A stretch of DNA of 64,000 nt from Flavobacterium alvei (lineage in GTDB: Bacteria; Bacteroidota; Bacteroidia; Flavobacteriales; Flavobacteriaceae). The stretch lies in the NCBI RefSeq assembly GCF_002920895.1, contig NZ_PQVG01000004.1, positions 434,001 to 498,000 on the forward strand. Reading direction: 5' to 3'. The position numbers and the translations under genes are program-made. Below are positions 1 to 9,059 of the stretch, piece by piece (positions within the stretch are counted from its first letter, which is position 1; each line of letters opens with the position of its first letter). The notes under the pieces are model-generated. The model ran no database searches. It was not told where the DNA came from and saw only the letters and a list, made by a program, of their open reading frames with translations.

Positions 1-291
1 GGGCAACGCAAAACCCGATTGCTGGTTCAAAGAAAGTCTTTTGGTATTGGGTTGTTCCCATCCCATCAAGGGTTTTTCGAATTCGAAAGAGCGGTTTTTA
101 ATCATTTCGGCATACAAACCTCCATCGGCGGCAAAATTGATGTCTTCAAAAAACAAACCGAACATCGTGGGTTGTATTTTGGTAATGGTTTTGGCTGCAT
201 CCACTTCCAAAATTATCTTTTGGGCATTGGCATAAAAGCCGGAAATTAATAAACCACAAAGGGTTATTCTTGAAATAAGATTGTGTTTCAT
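1..291 (-). CDS. GH51 alpha-L-arabinofuranosidase, N-terminal part (cut by window edge)
   Basis: Reading the minus strand from the ATG at 289-291 gives an uninterrupted frame to base 1 (97 codons). It starts with a Sec signal peptide (MKHNLISRITLCGLLISGFYANAQ) and continues with the typical GH51 opening: a beta strand, then IQPTMFGLFFEDINFAADGG and YAEMIKNRSFEFEKP. GH51 enzymes remove terminal alpha-L-arabinofuranose from arabinan, arabinoxylan or arabinogalactan. The catalytic glutamates lie beyond the window and cannot be checked. The export signal suggests a periplasmic enzyme. It is the last visible gene of the polysaccharide locus, 126 bp downstream of a GH43 gene. Family assignment is strong from the N-terminal motif; specificity is inferred. 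Confidence 0.88.
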   Translation of the reverse strand, partial: MKHNLISRITLCGLLISGFYANAQKIILEVDAAKTITKIQPTMFGLFFEDINFAADGGLYAEMIKNRSFEFEKPLMGWEQPNTKRLSLNQQSGFALP

Positions 292-417
292 ATTTTTATT
301 CTTGATTATTAGATGGGATTTTTTGCATACAAAAATACGGATAGCATTAGAAAATGAAATGGATGATTACACCTCAAATATGGATAGATATGAATTAAAA
401 GATGGATTATCTGACTA

Positions 418-1383
418 CTATTTCTTCCCCTTAACCTTAACGGGTTTCACAATTTCGAAAACATCGACTGGTAAAATGTTTCCATCCTTGTCAAATCGCA
501 TTGGCGAAATACAGGTTTCACGGTTGTAACCATTACCGTCAGGAATTCTAAAGCGGTGGTAAGCAATATACCATTCGTCTTTGCCAGGAACCTTTACTAC
601 TGAATGATGTCCCGCACCTTTGACAACGCCTTCTCTTTTTAAAACAGTACGACCATCGGCTTTGGTAAAAGGGCCAAGAGGTGAATCGGAAGTGGCATAA
701 GCTATGGAATATCTAGGGTCACGAGTGTCAAATTCTGACCACATCAGGTAATATTTTCCGTTTCTTTTGAATACGAAAGAACCTTCGTTATAGCCTTTTG
801 GTTTGATGGAAATAATTTTCGACGCATCATACGAAATCATATCATCATTCAATTTAACCATATTGCAATTGCCTTGTCCAAAATACAAATAAGCTGAACC
901 GTCATCATCTACAAAAACCATTGGGTCAATCATCTGTCCTTTTAGCATTCCTTTTGGTGCTAATGGTTTTCCCAAAGCATCTTTGAAAGGTCCAGTTGGT
1001 TTGTCGGAAACGGCTACTCCAATATTTACATTTGCTGAAAAATAATAGTAATATTTTCCGTTTTTGTAAGCGATGGCTGGTGCCCAAGCTCGTTCTTTTG
1101 CCCAGCTAATGTCTTTGGGTAAATCCAAAATTACTTTTTCGGATTCCCATTTTACCAAATCATTGGAAGACCAACAAGTAAAACTCGTAGCATTCCATCC
1201 ATCAGTACCATCGGTTGTAGGATAGATGTAGAATTTTTTGCCAAAAACCGCAATATGAGGATCGGCATAAACGTCTGGCAAGACTGCTTTTGGTGCGTTC
1301 AAGGTGTCCTTTTGAGAATATGAATTTGCGGAAAGCAAAACAGTGATTAGTAGTAAGAGTGTTTTTTTCATTTCATTTTTCAT
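418..1383 (-). CDS. GH43 family glycosidase (probable arabinofuranosidase/arabinosidase)
   Basis: A 321-residue exported five-bladed beta-propeller glycosidase. A signal peptide covers about residues 1-23. The GH43 triad is visible: the general base Asp41 in YADPHI, the pKa-modulating Asp153 in MIDPMVF and the acid Glu200 in YNEGSF. The RAWAPAI segment near residue 98 is also typical. GH43 enzymes invert at alpha-L-arabinofuranosyl or beta-xylosyl linkages. With GH51, GH127 and three other GH43 enzymes nearby, an arabinose-releasing role is the best inference. Two in-frame ATGs exist, at 1383 and at 1371 (MKKTLLLL); the second gives an equally good signal peptide. The length is close to a minimal single-domain GH43. 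Confidence 0.9.
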   Translation of the reverse strand: MKNEMKKTLLLLITVLLSANSYSQKDTLNAPKAVLPDVYADPHIAVFGKKFYIYPTTDGTDGWNATSFTCWSSNDLVKWESEKVILDLPKDISWAKERAWAPAIAYKNGKYYYYFSANVNIGVAVSDKPTGPFKDALGKPLAPKGMLKGQMIDPMVFVDDDGSAYLYFGQGNCNMVKLNDDMISYDASKIISIKPKGYNEGSFVFKRNGKYYLMWSEFDTRDPRYSIAYATSDSPLGPFTKADGRTVLKREGVVKGAGHHSVVKVPGKDEWYIAYHRFRIPDGNGYNRETCISPMRFDKDGNILPVDVFEIVKPVKVKGKK

Positions 1384-1423
1384 TATAAAGTTTAATAGTT
1401 CTGCTGGAAACGGAACAATTATT

Positions 1424-1500
1424 TTTTAAACCATTAAGAAATTTAAGCAAGTTAAGTTTCTAGTATTCTTAATTAGCTTAAATTTCTTAATGGTTTAAAA
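1424..1500. repeat. Intergenic inverted repeat with 25-bp perfect arms
   Basis: The arms at 1424-1448 and 1476-1500 are exact reverse complements, separated by 27 bases. The core of the left arm reads AAACCATTAAGAAATTTAAG. The match continues imperfectly outward (GAACAATT on the left, ATTGTTTC on the right). It sits between two GH43 genes and could fold in the transcript. A related but shorter element lies at 41703-41765, so this looks like a dispersed repeat family and not only a local terminator. There is no run of T directly after the stem on the minus strand. Confidence 0.75.
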
Positions 1501-1505
1501 TTGTT

Positions 1506-2813
1506 TCAGTTTTTTAATAAATTTTCTGGAACTCCTCCCCATTTTTCGTTCAGTCGTTTGGCTTCTTCGGCAGTTATTCCAATGACGCTTCCGTGGCGGG
1601 GATAGAAATTTTTGGTAAATGATTCTGGTGCTGGCGTAAACTGGTACAAATCTTTGCTACGCTGAAACTCATAACGGTGATTCGTATATAAATCATACAT
1701 CAAAATATAGGAATCCGATTGGTTCAATTTGAAAATGCTTGATCCTTCAACCACGATTTTTCTATCGGAGTAAGCGTCTAAATAGTTGAAATTTTCTGTC
1801 CAAGGGCCTTGAAGCGATTTTCCAATAGCCTGACGGATTCCGTTTTTGAATTCTTTGCCGTTTTCGTCCTTGGTATTTCCTTTGAAAAAGAAATGATAGG
1901 TGCCATCTTTATAAATAATATCGCCGTCAATAGCTCCATATTTGGGATAGAATAGCAATTTAGGTTCGTTCTCAAAACCGCTGAAATCCTTGTTGGCGTA
2001 GCCACAATAAAAATCGAGTTTCAAATCGTCTTTGTATTTCACCGTGAAATACACCATATATTTATCGGCTGCAGGATCATAAATGGTTTGTGGCGCCCAA
2101 ACCCATTGGATATTGGCAAACTTTATTGGATAACTTTTTTCGAGGTCAATAAAATGATGCTTCCAATCTGTTAAATTATCCGATTGCAACATCACGATTC
2201 CAGGATTGTGTCCCCATCCGTTTTTGGCGGTATTCATATCGGTAGCGACCATATAAAAACTTTTTTCGTCCTCGCTTCGCAAAATGTGTGGATCTCTAAT
2301 TCCGCCCGTTCCTGATATTGTTTCGGATGAAAGAATAGGCTGATTATTGTTCAAGGCAAACCAATTCACGGCATCGGCACTAACTCCAAAACGAACTTGT
2401 TCGTCGCTTGTTCTTGGCCCTGAACCTTCGAAATAGGTAAACAAATAACCTTGCAATTCTTGGTCAGTGTAGGCTACCGAAATATCAAATGATTTTTTGG
2501 CTTTGGCACTTCCAGAAGTAAGTGTGGCTGTCATTGTAACCTTTACTTTTTTGCCTTTTCTTGAAGAACGTTTCAGTAGTTTTCCATCGTTCGAAATGTA
2601 ATCCGATTTACTGGATTTCCAGCTAATCGTCGAACCACTTGTGCCAATCGAATCGATTAACAAATTCCAATGCAAATTTTTAGTATAGCCTTCGGGGATT
2701 TGCAATGCTTTTGCATCGGCAATAGTTTTTTCTTTATCGGTTTTATTTTGAGCAAAAACAACTGTAGTCATCAAAAGGATGAGACTCAAAAAAGGGTATT
2801 TAATATTTTTCAT
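1506..2813 (-). CDS. GH43 family glycosidase with N-terminal Ig-like domain
   Basis: 435 residues. A signal peptide (about 1-21) is followed by a small beta-sandwich, about residues 28-115, of the atrophied bacterial Ig type (IPEGYTKNLHWNL, then GSTISWKSSKSDYISNDG). The GH43 propeller then runs from about 120 to 430. The catalytic residues are Asp174 in GGIRDPHI, Asp296 in GAIDGDII and Glu356 in VVEGSS. The GH43 part closely resembles the single-domain protein at 13777-14769, sharing GGIRDPHILR, FYMVATDM, VWAPQTIYD, FYPRHG or FHPRHG, and the KW.G ending. The pair are paralogues within this locus. It is probably periplasmic and acts on arabinosyl side chains. The upstream GH127 gene ends 17 bp before its start, so the two are likely co-transcribed. 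Confidence 0.9.
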   Translation of the reverse strand: MKNIKYPFLSLILLMTTVVFAQNKTDKEKTIADAKALQIPEGYTKNLHWNLLIDSIGTSGSTISWKSSKSDYISNDGKLLKRSSRKGKKVKVTMTATLTSGSAKAKKSFDISVAYTDQELQGYLFTYFEGSGPRTSDEQVRFGVSADAVNWFALNNNQPILSSETISGTGGIRDPHILRSEDEKSFYMVATDMNTAKNGWGHNPGIVMLQSDNLTDWKHHFIDLEKSYPIKFANIQWVWAPQTIYDPAADKYMVYFTVKYKDDLKLDFYCGYANKDFSGFENEPKLLFYPKYGAIDGDIIYKDGTYHFFFKGNTKDENGKEFKNGIRQAIGKSLQGPWTENFNYLDAYSDRKIVVEGSSIFKLNQSDSYILMYDLYTNHRYEFQRSKDLYQFTPAPESFTKNFYPRHGSVIGITAEEAKRLNEKWGGVPENLLKN

Positions 2814-2830
2814 ATTTATGGAATTTTAAT

Positions 2831-5203
2831 CTACTTCAACAACCTAACCTCATAAATACCCGTAATACTCGAATTGGGTTTGGCTTTAAATTGCACTTGC
2901 AAAATCTTATTTTTGGCGTTCAAGATTTCGGTAGGAAGCTCGATGATTTTGTCTATAAATTGATTGCCTTCCGTTCCGTCCATATTGATGGAAGCAACCA
3001 AAATTTCATTCACAAAAACATCAAAATTTTTATTCTTGTCCGCACCAAAATAAGTGATACGAAGATTTTTAGCTTCTAAATCCTTGTTTTTTAAATCATA
3101 ACTAAACCATCCTTTTCCATTACGATAATGACGTTCTTTGAATGTTCCAGTATCGGTTTTTTCGCCTTTAAAATTATGATCCGATTCCGGTTGTTGTTCG
3201 CCGGCGGTCACTACATCAAGGGTAATCGCTTCCAATTGCATCTGTGCTTCCTCTCTTTCTTTCATCGCTTTTTGAATTTCCGGCAATTTTTCTTTAGTGG
3301 TGTAAGGCCAATACAACATATATCTTGCATCGTGAATTTGGAAAAACGGCACCAATTGCAAATTCTTGTATTTCTCCTGATAAATAATATCCGAAGCCGA
3401 AAAAGTAAACGGTTTGTTTTCTACAGATTTTAATGAAGCAGCCAAATCCGAGTTGTTGGAAACCAGCAAAGGCGCATCTTCTATTGGGTAAATTGGCCCG
3501 CTGGCAATGTGCCCCATTCGGCTGTCATCGGCAATTAATCCTTTTAAATCCGTGGTGTCAGTTACCGCAGCAAGTACAATTGGCCCGTGTACAAAAGAAA
3601 CCCAATCCGATTTGTCGGGTAATTGTTCAGTTTTATTTTGCATTGGCAAAAGTATCGAAATCACATCGCCTGACTTCCATTTTCGTTCTATCGAAACGTA
3701 TGAATTTTGATCTTTAACCAAGTTCATTTCCTGATTGTTGACCTTTATTTTCAATTGCCCATTTTCGACCCAAGATGGATAACGGAATTTGATGGCGAAT
3801 TGCTGTGCTTTTTTTAATGTCAATATGATGGACGATTGTTCTTCAAACGGGAATTTGGTGTTTTGCGTAAGCGTGATTCCTTTTTCTTTCCAATTCAAGG
3901 TCGAAGGAATAAAAAGGTTCACATACAGATTTTGTTTGTCGTGAGCATAAATCAGTTCGCCATATTTTCCGTGATTTTCTAAACCTGAACCTACACAGCA
4001 CCAAAACGAATGTTGTGCCTCCGAATACACTCGATAATGGCGTGGTCGAATAGGTGTGAAATAGACAAAACCACCATCGGGATGTTGTGACGACAGAATG
4101 TGGTTGTAGGTCGTGCGCTCGTAATAATCCATATATTTTGAAGAAGGATTAGCCAAAAATAAATGCTTGCTCAATTTCAGCATGTTGTAACTGTTGCAAG
4201 TTTCGGGACCTTCACGGGATTCCAACATTGACGAAAAATCGGTTGCTGGATTAAAATGCTCCCGCACGCTATTTCCTCCAATGGAAATCGTTCGGTTATT
4301 GACCACCGTGTTCCAGAAGAAGTTGGCGGCATTCGCCCAATTTTTGTCGCCCGAAACTTCGGCAACACGCATAAAACCTATTACTTTAGGAATTTGAGTA
4401 TTGGCATGCATTCCGTTCAGGACGTCTTTATTTTCCAAAAGCGGATCCAAAATTGTTTTGTGGGAGAATTTTTGGGCCAAAGTCAGGTATTTTTTGTCGC
4501 CTGTAATGGCTGCCACATCAGCAAAAACTTCGTTCATTCCGCCGTGTTCGCTTCGTAATATTTCCTGAATTTGGGCATCAGATAAATTGGCGGTAAGCGT
4601 TAAACACCAGTCCGAAAGTTGGATGAGCATTTTTTTGGCTTTATCATTCCCGGTCAATGTGTAAGCATCTACCAATCCGGCATATACTTTATGAATGTTG
4701 TACCAAGGCACCCATTTTTTATTCAATGAAAAGCTGCCGGCATCAATTTTTCCTTGGGCAATTTCTTGCCATAATTCTTTACTTCCGGGAACTCCACCAA
4801 TGTAACCGTTTCCGTTTTTTTGTTGGCATTTTTCAAGACTGTTAAGCATATAATCCAGTCGTTCCTTGATTTGGGGATTGCCAGTTGCAGCATACATCTC
4901 GGACAAAGCCGAAAGATAATGCCCGCCAATATGACCATCCAAACCTGTGTTTTCCCAATTGGGGTAATTGATTGCTTTGGTTTCTAACCCTGCTTCTTTG
5001 AAATAAGGTGCCAATAATCGGTCGGCATCTAAGGATAAAATATACTTCAAATCGGTTTGTTGCGCTGCCTTGAAAGGGCTTTCGAGCAAACGAACAGAGG
5101 ACAAAGGAAAACTTTGTAACGGAGTCGATTGTCCAAAAACACTAGCATTAGAAAGGAATACAAGTCCAATCCAAAGTGATTTTTTGATGGTATTTGGTAT
5201 CAT
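2831..5203 (-). CDS. GH127-type beta-L-arabinofuranosidase (former DUF1680)
   Basis: 790 residues with a signal peptide (about 1-24). The (alpha/alpha) barrel shows the hallmark metal/cysteine site: Glu334 and Cys336 in EGPETCNSYNML, and Cys402-Cys403 in FWCCVGSGLENHGKYG. In the family, a zinc-bound cysteine is the nucleophile. Further signs are HIGGHYLSALSEMY near 91-104 and WYNIHKVYAGL near 167. A C-terminal beta-sandwich follows (about 690-790, FKERHYRNGKGWFSYDL). GH127 and the related GH146 remove beta-L-arabinofuranose from plant glycans. The gene starts 16 bp after the GH31 gene and runs into the GH43 gene, which suggests a single transcript. GH127 versus GH146 needs a tree. Confidence 0.88.
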   Translation of the reverse strand: MIPNTIKKSLWIGLVFLSNASVFGQSTPLQSFPLSSVRLLESPFKAAQQTDLKYILSLDADRLLAPYFKEAGLETKAINYPNWENTGLDGHIGGHYLSALSEMYAATGNPQIKERLDYMLNSLEKCQQKNGNGYIGGVPGSKELWQEIAQGKIDAGSFSLNKKWVPWYNIHKVYAGLVDAYTLTGNDKAKKMLIQLSDWCLTLTANLSDAQIQEILRSEHGGMNEVFADVAAITGDKKYLTLAQKFSHKTILDPLLENKDVLNGMHANTQIPKVIGFMRVAEVSGDKNWANAANFFWNTVVNNRTISIGGNSVREHFNPATDFSSMLESREGPETCNSYNMLKLSKHLFLANPSSKYMDYYERTTYNHILSSQHPDGGFVYFTPIRPRHYRVYSEAQHSFWCCVGSGLENHGKYGELIYAHDKQNLYVNLFIPSTLNWKEKGITLTQNTKFPFEEQSSIILTLKKAQQFAIKFRYPSWVENGQLKIKVNNQEMNLVKDQNSYVSIERKWKSGDVISILLPMQNKTEQLPDKSDWVSFVHGPIVLAAVTDTTDLKGLIADDSRMGHIASGPIYPIEDAPLLVSNNSDLAASLKSVENKPFTFSASDIIYQEKYKNLQLVPFFQIHDARYMLYWPYTTKEKLPEIQKAMKEREEAQMQLEAITLDVVTAGEQQPESDHNFKGEKTDTGTFKERHYRNGKGWFSYDLKNKDLEAKNLRITYFGADKNKNFDVFVNEILVASINMDGTEGNQFIDKIIELPTEILNAKNKILQVQFKAKPNSSITGIYEVRLLK

Positions 5204-5219
5204 AACTTTTAAAAATTAT

Positions 5220-7685
5220 TTATAGTTTGACGGATTTTGCTTTTCCACTATACTCTATTGTTTTATTGAATTTAGAATTATTAATTCCTGCTGCCGTATT
5301 TGTTTTATCTACAAGAACAATATTGAATGTTCTGTTTTTCAAAACACCTTTAAAACTTCCGTTTATTTTACTAATATTTAATGTTTTAGATTTATCATTC
5401 CATTCCATTTTTATAGTTGAAAAAGCACCTTTCTCATAATTATAATTATCGTTTTCATCTTCGTATAGCGTGAATTCGCCATTAGCTCCAGGATAAATTC
5501 GGATTTCAAGAATATCCCATTTTTTTTCAGTAGCATATTGTACTTTTGGACCAAAAGGAATGATACTTCCCGACTTAATATATAAAGGACTTTCGTCTAT
5601 AGTTGTTGTTTTTTCAATTTCCTGACCTCCTTTAATTTTTTCGTTTGTCCAGAAATCATACCATACTGTTCCTTCTGGCAAATACACTTTTGTCGATTTT
5701 GTTTGAGTAAAATTAATGGTTTGGTCTTTAGCTCCTTTCTCCTCATTATTTTTATCCCAACCTGTTTGCTCATTAGATTTTACAATAGTTTCTGGAGTAT
5801 ATTGAGCATTAACAATTGGTGCAACTAATATTGATTTACCAAACAGATACTCTTTGCTTATGTCAACCACTTTTTTATCATTAAAATCCATTACTAAAGC
5901 ACGCATCATAGTAGATTGGCTATTTGTAACATCCCAAGCGGCAGAGTAAATGTAGGGTAGTAATGAATAACGCAAATCAATTGTTTTGGCAATCGCATCA
6001 TAAATGGGTTCGCCTTTTTTTCCAAAATTATATATTTCTCTAGGAACATCTGTACCGTGCGAACGCATCATAGGAGTAAATGCGCCAAACTGAAGCCAGC
6101 GAACATATAATTCTTGAAATGATGGATTTTTAGTTCCGTCACCCCATCCTTTTTTATAAGCACCTGCAAAAAAGCCACCAATATCCGTATTCCAATAAGG
6201 AATTGCACTCATAGAAAAGTTTAGACCAGCTGGAATCTGATTGCGGAATGATTCCCAAGATGAATTCACATCACCCGACCAAGTATTCGCTCCATAACGT
6301 TGTTGTCCAGCAAAAGCAGAACGAGTAAGGATAAAGATTCGTTTGTCAGAACTTGCTGCACGTTGATGTCCTGAAACTCCTCCTACCGTCATTAATGGAA
6401 AAGCATTACGTACTTTTCGGAATGAACCAAGATAGGTTTTTAGATCTAAATCCGAAGGTTTAAAGTCTAAATGGTCTGGTTCAGAAGAATCCATCCACCA
6501 GCCATCTATTCCAACAGAAAAAAGACCTTTGTTCAAATATCTCCAGTATATATCACGAGCTTCTGGATTGTACGGATCATAAGGCTGAACACCCGATGGA
6601 TAGTCACGGTTAGGTGGCCATGATTCCACTCCAGATTGTGGCCAAGTACCAAAATTCAAAAGCATCCCTTTCGGTTCCATTTCTCGAAATTGCTTGGTTT
6701 GTGGTCCAAATGAACTCCAAATGGAAATAATTAGGTGTGCATTCATATTATGAATATCATCCACCATTTTCTTTGGGTTTGGGAATTCGGGATTCAGGAA
6801 CTCCATTGAATTCCATAAGTAATTATTACCCCAATATTGCCAATCCTGAATAATTCCATCCAGTGGAACGCCTAGTTCACGGTATTTGCTCACTACGCCT
6901 ACCAATTCATTTTGGCTTTTGTAGCGTTCTTTACTTTGCCAATAACCAAAGGTCCATAATGGAAACATTGGAGCTTGTCCGGTAAGTTCCCGCATCCCTG
7001 CAATAGAACCGTCAATAGTTCCACCAACCATAAAATAATAATCAATACAATCACCAACTTCTGATTTTAAAGAAGTACTTCTGGGCTTGTCTTCAAAGGT
7101 AGTAGGCGAATAATTATCCCAAAACAACCCGTACCCTTTTGTAGAAACAAGAAAAGGAACATAATCATCCTTGTTGTCTTGTATCATATTAATTTTTGTG
7201 TTGCGTAACGATAATTTACCTCTTTGTTGTTGTCCCAAACCATAAATAGCCTCGTCTTTATCTAATGTAAATAATTGGTTAATGCTATAAGTTTTAGATC
7301 CTACGTCATCAAAATCAGTAAAAGTTGCACCAGATTCTGTTTCTTTTAAAAGTTCAACTCCTGCCAGTGTGTAATAAGATATTTTACCCGATTTAAAATC
7401 AACATCGACTTTCAATTTTTCGCTTTTCATCGAAAGAACATCTCCTTTTTGTTGAATTGTCAATTTTGTTTCCTGTGGTTTTTTAGTTACCGATAAACTT
7501 TCTTTTTTGAAAAGAACTCCTTCAGGCGATTTCAAAATACGAACTATACTTGGGCTATAAAACTGAATTTCAACATCCATTGACTGGAGTTTGGTTTTTA
7601 TACCTACAGCTGTTTTTTGATATTGCTGGGCAAATAATTCTCCTGCCAGTAACAGACAACTTAAAATTAAGATTCTTGGTTTCAT
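5220..7685 (-). CDS. GH31 family alpha-glycosidase (alpha-xylosidase or alpha-glucosidase type)
   Basis: 821 residues with a signal peptide (1-19). Domains run in the usual order: N-terminal beta-sandwich (about 25-225), TIM barrel (about 235-600), then C-terminal sandwiches including a DUF5110-like segment (FTLYEDENDNYNYEKGAF). The nucleophile is Asp399 in GIDGWWMDSSEPD and the acid/base is Asp472 in NTWSGDVNSSW. The motif RSHGTDVPREIYNFG resembles periplasmic Bacteroidota alpha-xylosidases and 4-alpha-glucosyltransferase-like members. No PA14 insert is visible. It would trim an alpha-linked terminal sugar from the oligosaccharide. The natural substrate is uncertain because GH31 specificity is not readable from these motifs. 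It lies 16 bp upstream of GH127. Confidence 0.88.
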   Translation of the reverse strand: MKPRILILSCLLLAGELFAQQYQKTAVGIKTKLQSMDVEIQFYSPSIVRILKSPEGVLFKKESLSVTKKPQETKLTIQQKGDVLSMKSEKLKVDVDFKSGKISYYTLAGVELLKETESGATFTDFDDVGSKTYSINQLFTLDKDEAIYGLGQQQRGKLSLRNTKINMIQDNKDDYVPFLVSTKGYGLFWDNYSPTTFEDKPRSTSLKSEVGDCIDYYFMVGGTIDGSIAGMRELTGQAPMFPLWTFGYWQSKERYKSQNELVGVVSKYRELGVPLDGIIQDWQYWGNNYLWNSMEFLNPEFPNPKKMVDDIHNMNAHLIISIWSSFGPQTKQFREMEPKGMLLNFGTWPQSGVESWPPNRDYPSGVQPYDPYNPEARDIYWRYLNKGLFSVGIDGWWMDSSEPDHLDFKPSDLDLKTYLGSFRKVRNAFPLMTVGGVSGHQRAASSDKRIFILTRSAFAGQQRYGANTWSGDVNSSWESFRNQIPAGLNFSMSAIPYWNTDIGGFFAGAYKKGWGDGTKNPSFQELYVRWLQFGAFTPMMRSHGTDVPREIYNFGKKGEPIYDAIAKTIDLRYSLLPYIYSAAWDVTNSQSTMMRALVMDFNDKKVVDISKEYLFGKSILVAPIVNAQYTPETIVKSNEQTGWDKNNEEKGAKDQTINFTQTKSTKVYLPEGTVWYDFWTNEKIKGGQEIEKTTTIDESPLYIKSGSIIPFGPKVQYATEKKWDILEIRIYPGANGEFTLYEDENDNYNYEKGAFSTIKMEWNDKSKTLNISKINGSFKGVLKNRTFNIVLVDKTNTAAGINNSKFNKTIEYSGKAKSVKL

Positions 7686-7746
7686 AATTAAGTAATTTTA
7701 ATACTATTGAATTCTTGGTTGTTTGTAATAGTGTATAGTCGTTAAT

Positions 7747-8817
7747 TTAAAATTTAATATCGCAATTCCATTTTTTAGCCAACTTTTTAGCTTCTTTTTT
7801 AGTAATTTGAATCACTGCGGGATGTTTGGGCGAAGAGAAATTTGTTGTTTTCATCACACCTTCGTTGAAATGTCCCAAGTCTTTGAAATTAACAAAATCC
7901 GAAGTTTCGCTAAACCCAAAATTATGTGGATTGATACAATAAATATCATAAATCAGCACCCATTTTTCTTCACCAATACGTTTGAAAATTGTTGGTGCTT
8001 CACAGCAAACCGGTTCAGGGTCATACCATTTATCGTCGTATTTGTAACCCGAATTCAGGGTGTCGGAAACGGCTTGTTTGATCCCTGGAGTTCCGTCGTG
8101 AGAAACATAAAACATATGGTATTTGTTTCCTATTTTGGTAATGTCAGAATCAATATAGGTTATATTCTTAGGATATTCGAAAAGTAGTTTTGGAAGGGTT
8201 TCCAATTTGGTAAAGTCCTTGTTCATATAAGAATAATACACTTTTTCTTTTTCTGTTCCAAAGCGCATCGTAAAGTAAATCATTGTTTTTTGCTCCTTTT
8301 CATCATAAATCAACTCGGGAGCCCAAGCACAACCAATGCCTGCCAATTCTGGAAAATCTTTGTCAACACGAACTACATTGTGCGACCAATGAATTAAATC
8401 GGGCGATTTCATCAAAACTAATCCACGGTTGTTGCCCCAGCCATATTGTTTGCCATCACGTTCCCATTCGGTGGTGCGATAGCCTGCTTTTTGGGCGTAA
8501 ATGTGCAAATCGGTCAATGCTAAATAAAACATTCCATCAGGCGCTCGGTAAATGTAGGGATCACGGATTCCTTTTTGTTCGGCAATTGTATCGCCTGCTA
8601 TGATGGGTTTGGCATTGTTTACATCCGTAAAACTGTAACCGTCTTTGCTTAAAGCCATATACAAACCGTGGGTGTCGTCTTTGAAATAGACCATTAGGTA
8701 AGCACCCATATCTTTTTCTTTTGGTGCTTTAGTTTTTTGTGCTAAAACAGTACTCCCGACTAAAAACAAAAAGCTAAAAAGAAGTAGTGATTTCAATTTA
8801 TTTGGAAAATTATTCAT
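7747..8817 (-). CDS. GH43 family glycosidase
   Basis: 356 residues with a signal peptide (about 1-26). The GH43 triad is visible as Asp86 in GIRDPYIYR, Asp223 in ITYIDSDI and Glu273 in CCEAPTIF. The segments YGWGNNRGLVLMKSPDLIHW and CAWAPELIYD are typical of the propeller. It differs clearly from the 1506-2813 and 13777-14769 pair (for example TDLHIYAQKAGYRTTEW), so it belongs to another GH43 subfamily and probably cleaves another linkage. It lies 61 bp upstream of the GH31 gene and 242 bp downstream of the GH27 gene, with a GC-rich palindrome in that gap. An arabinosidase role is inferred from context only. Confidence 0.88.
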   Translation of the reverse strand: MNNFPNKLKSLLLFSFLFLVGSTVLAQKTKAPKEKDMGAYLMVYFKDDTHGLYMALSKDGYSFTDVNNAKPIIAGDTIAEQKGIRDPYIYRAPDGMFYLALTDLHIYAQKAGYRTTEWERDGKQYGWGNNRGLVLMKSPDLIHWSHNVVRVDKDFPELAGIGCAWAPELIYDEKEQKTMIYFTMRFGTEKEKVYYSYMNKDFTKLETLPKLLFEYPKNITYIDSDITKIGNKYHMFYVSHDGTPGIKQAVSDTLNSGYKYDDKWYDPEPVCCEAPTIFKRIGEEKWVLIYDIYCINPHNFGFSETSDFVNFKDLGHFNEGVMKTTNFSSPKHPAVIQITKKEAKKLAKKWNCDIKF

Positions 8818-8905
8818 CTTATTTTCATTAGATTTAAAATATCATTAATTGTTGTTTTACAAAATGGAATTGTCTTGAAAAGTGTAATCTTTTAAATATA
8901 GAAAA

Positions 8906-8993
8906 ACCACCCCGCCTTTCAGGCACCCCTCCAAAGGAGGGGAAATCACGCAACTTCCCCTCTCTTGGAGGGGTGTTCAACGGGCGGGGTGGT
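8906..8993. repeat. GC-rich nested palindrome (REP-like intergenic element)
   Basis: Outer arms ACCACCCCGCC (8906-8916) and GGCGGGGTGGT (8983-8993) are perfect reverse complements. Inside lie CACCCCTCC (8924-8932) and GGAGGGGTG (8967-8975), with further CCCCTCC/GGAGGGG pairing at 8926-8942. The element is strikingly G+C-rich in an A+T-rich genome. This nested clover-like shape resembles repetitive extragenic palindromes. It could also act as an attenuator or transcript-stabilising hairpin between the GH27 and GH43 genes. Confidence 0.75.
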
Positions 8994-9059
8994 CTATTTG
9001 CTATTACTTAACTTAATGATATTAAGTCAAAGCAATTGAAAAACAATTTTAAACTAAAT

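Noticed and set aside
3128..3433. Plus-strand open frames opposite the GH127 gene
   Set aside because: They are shadows of a strongly supported enzyme with intact catalytic residues; no start context or homology signs.
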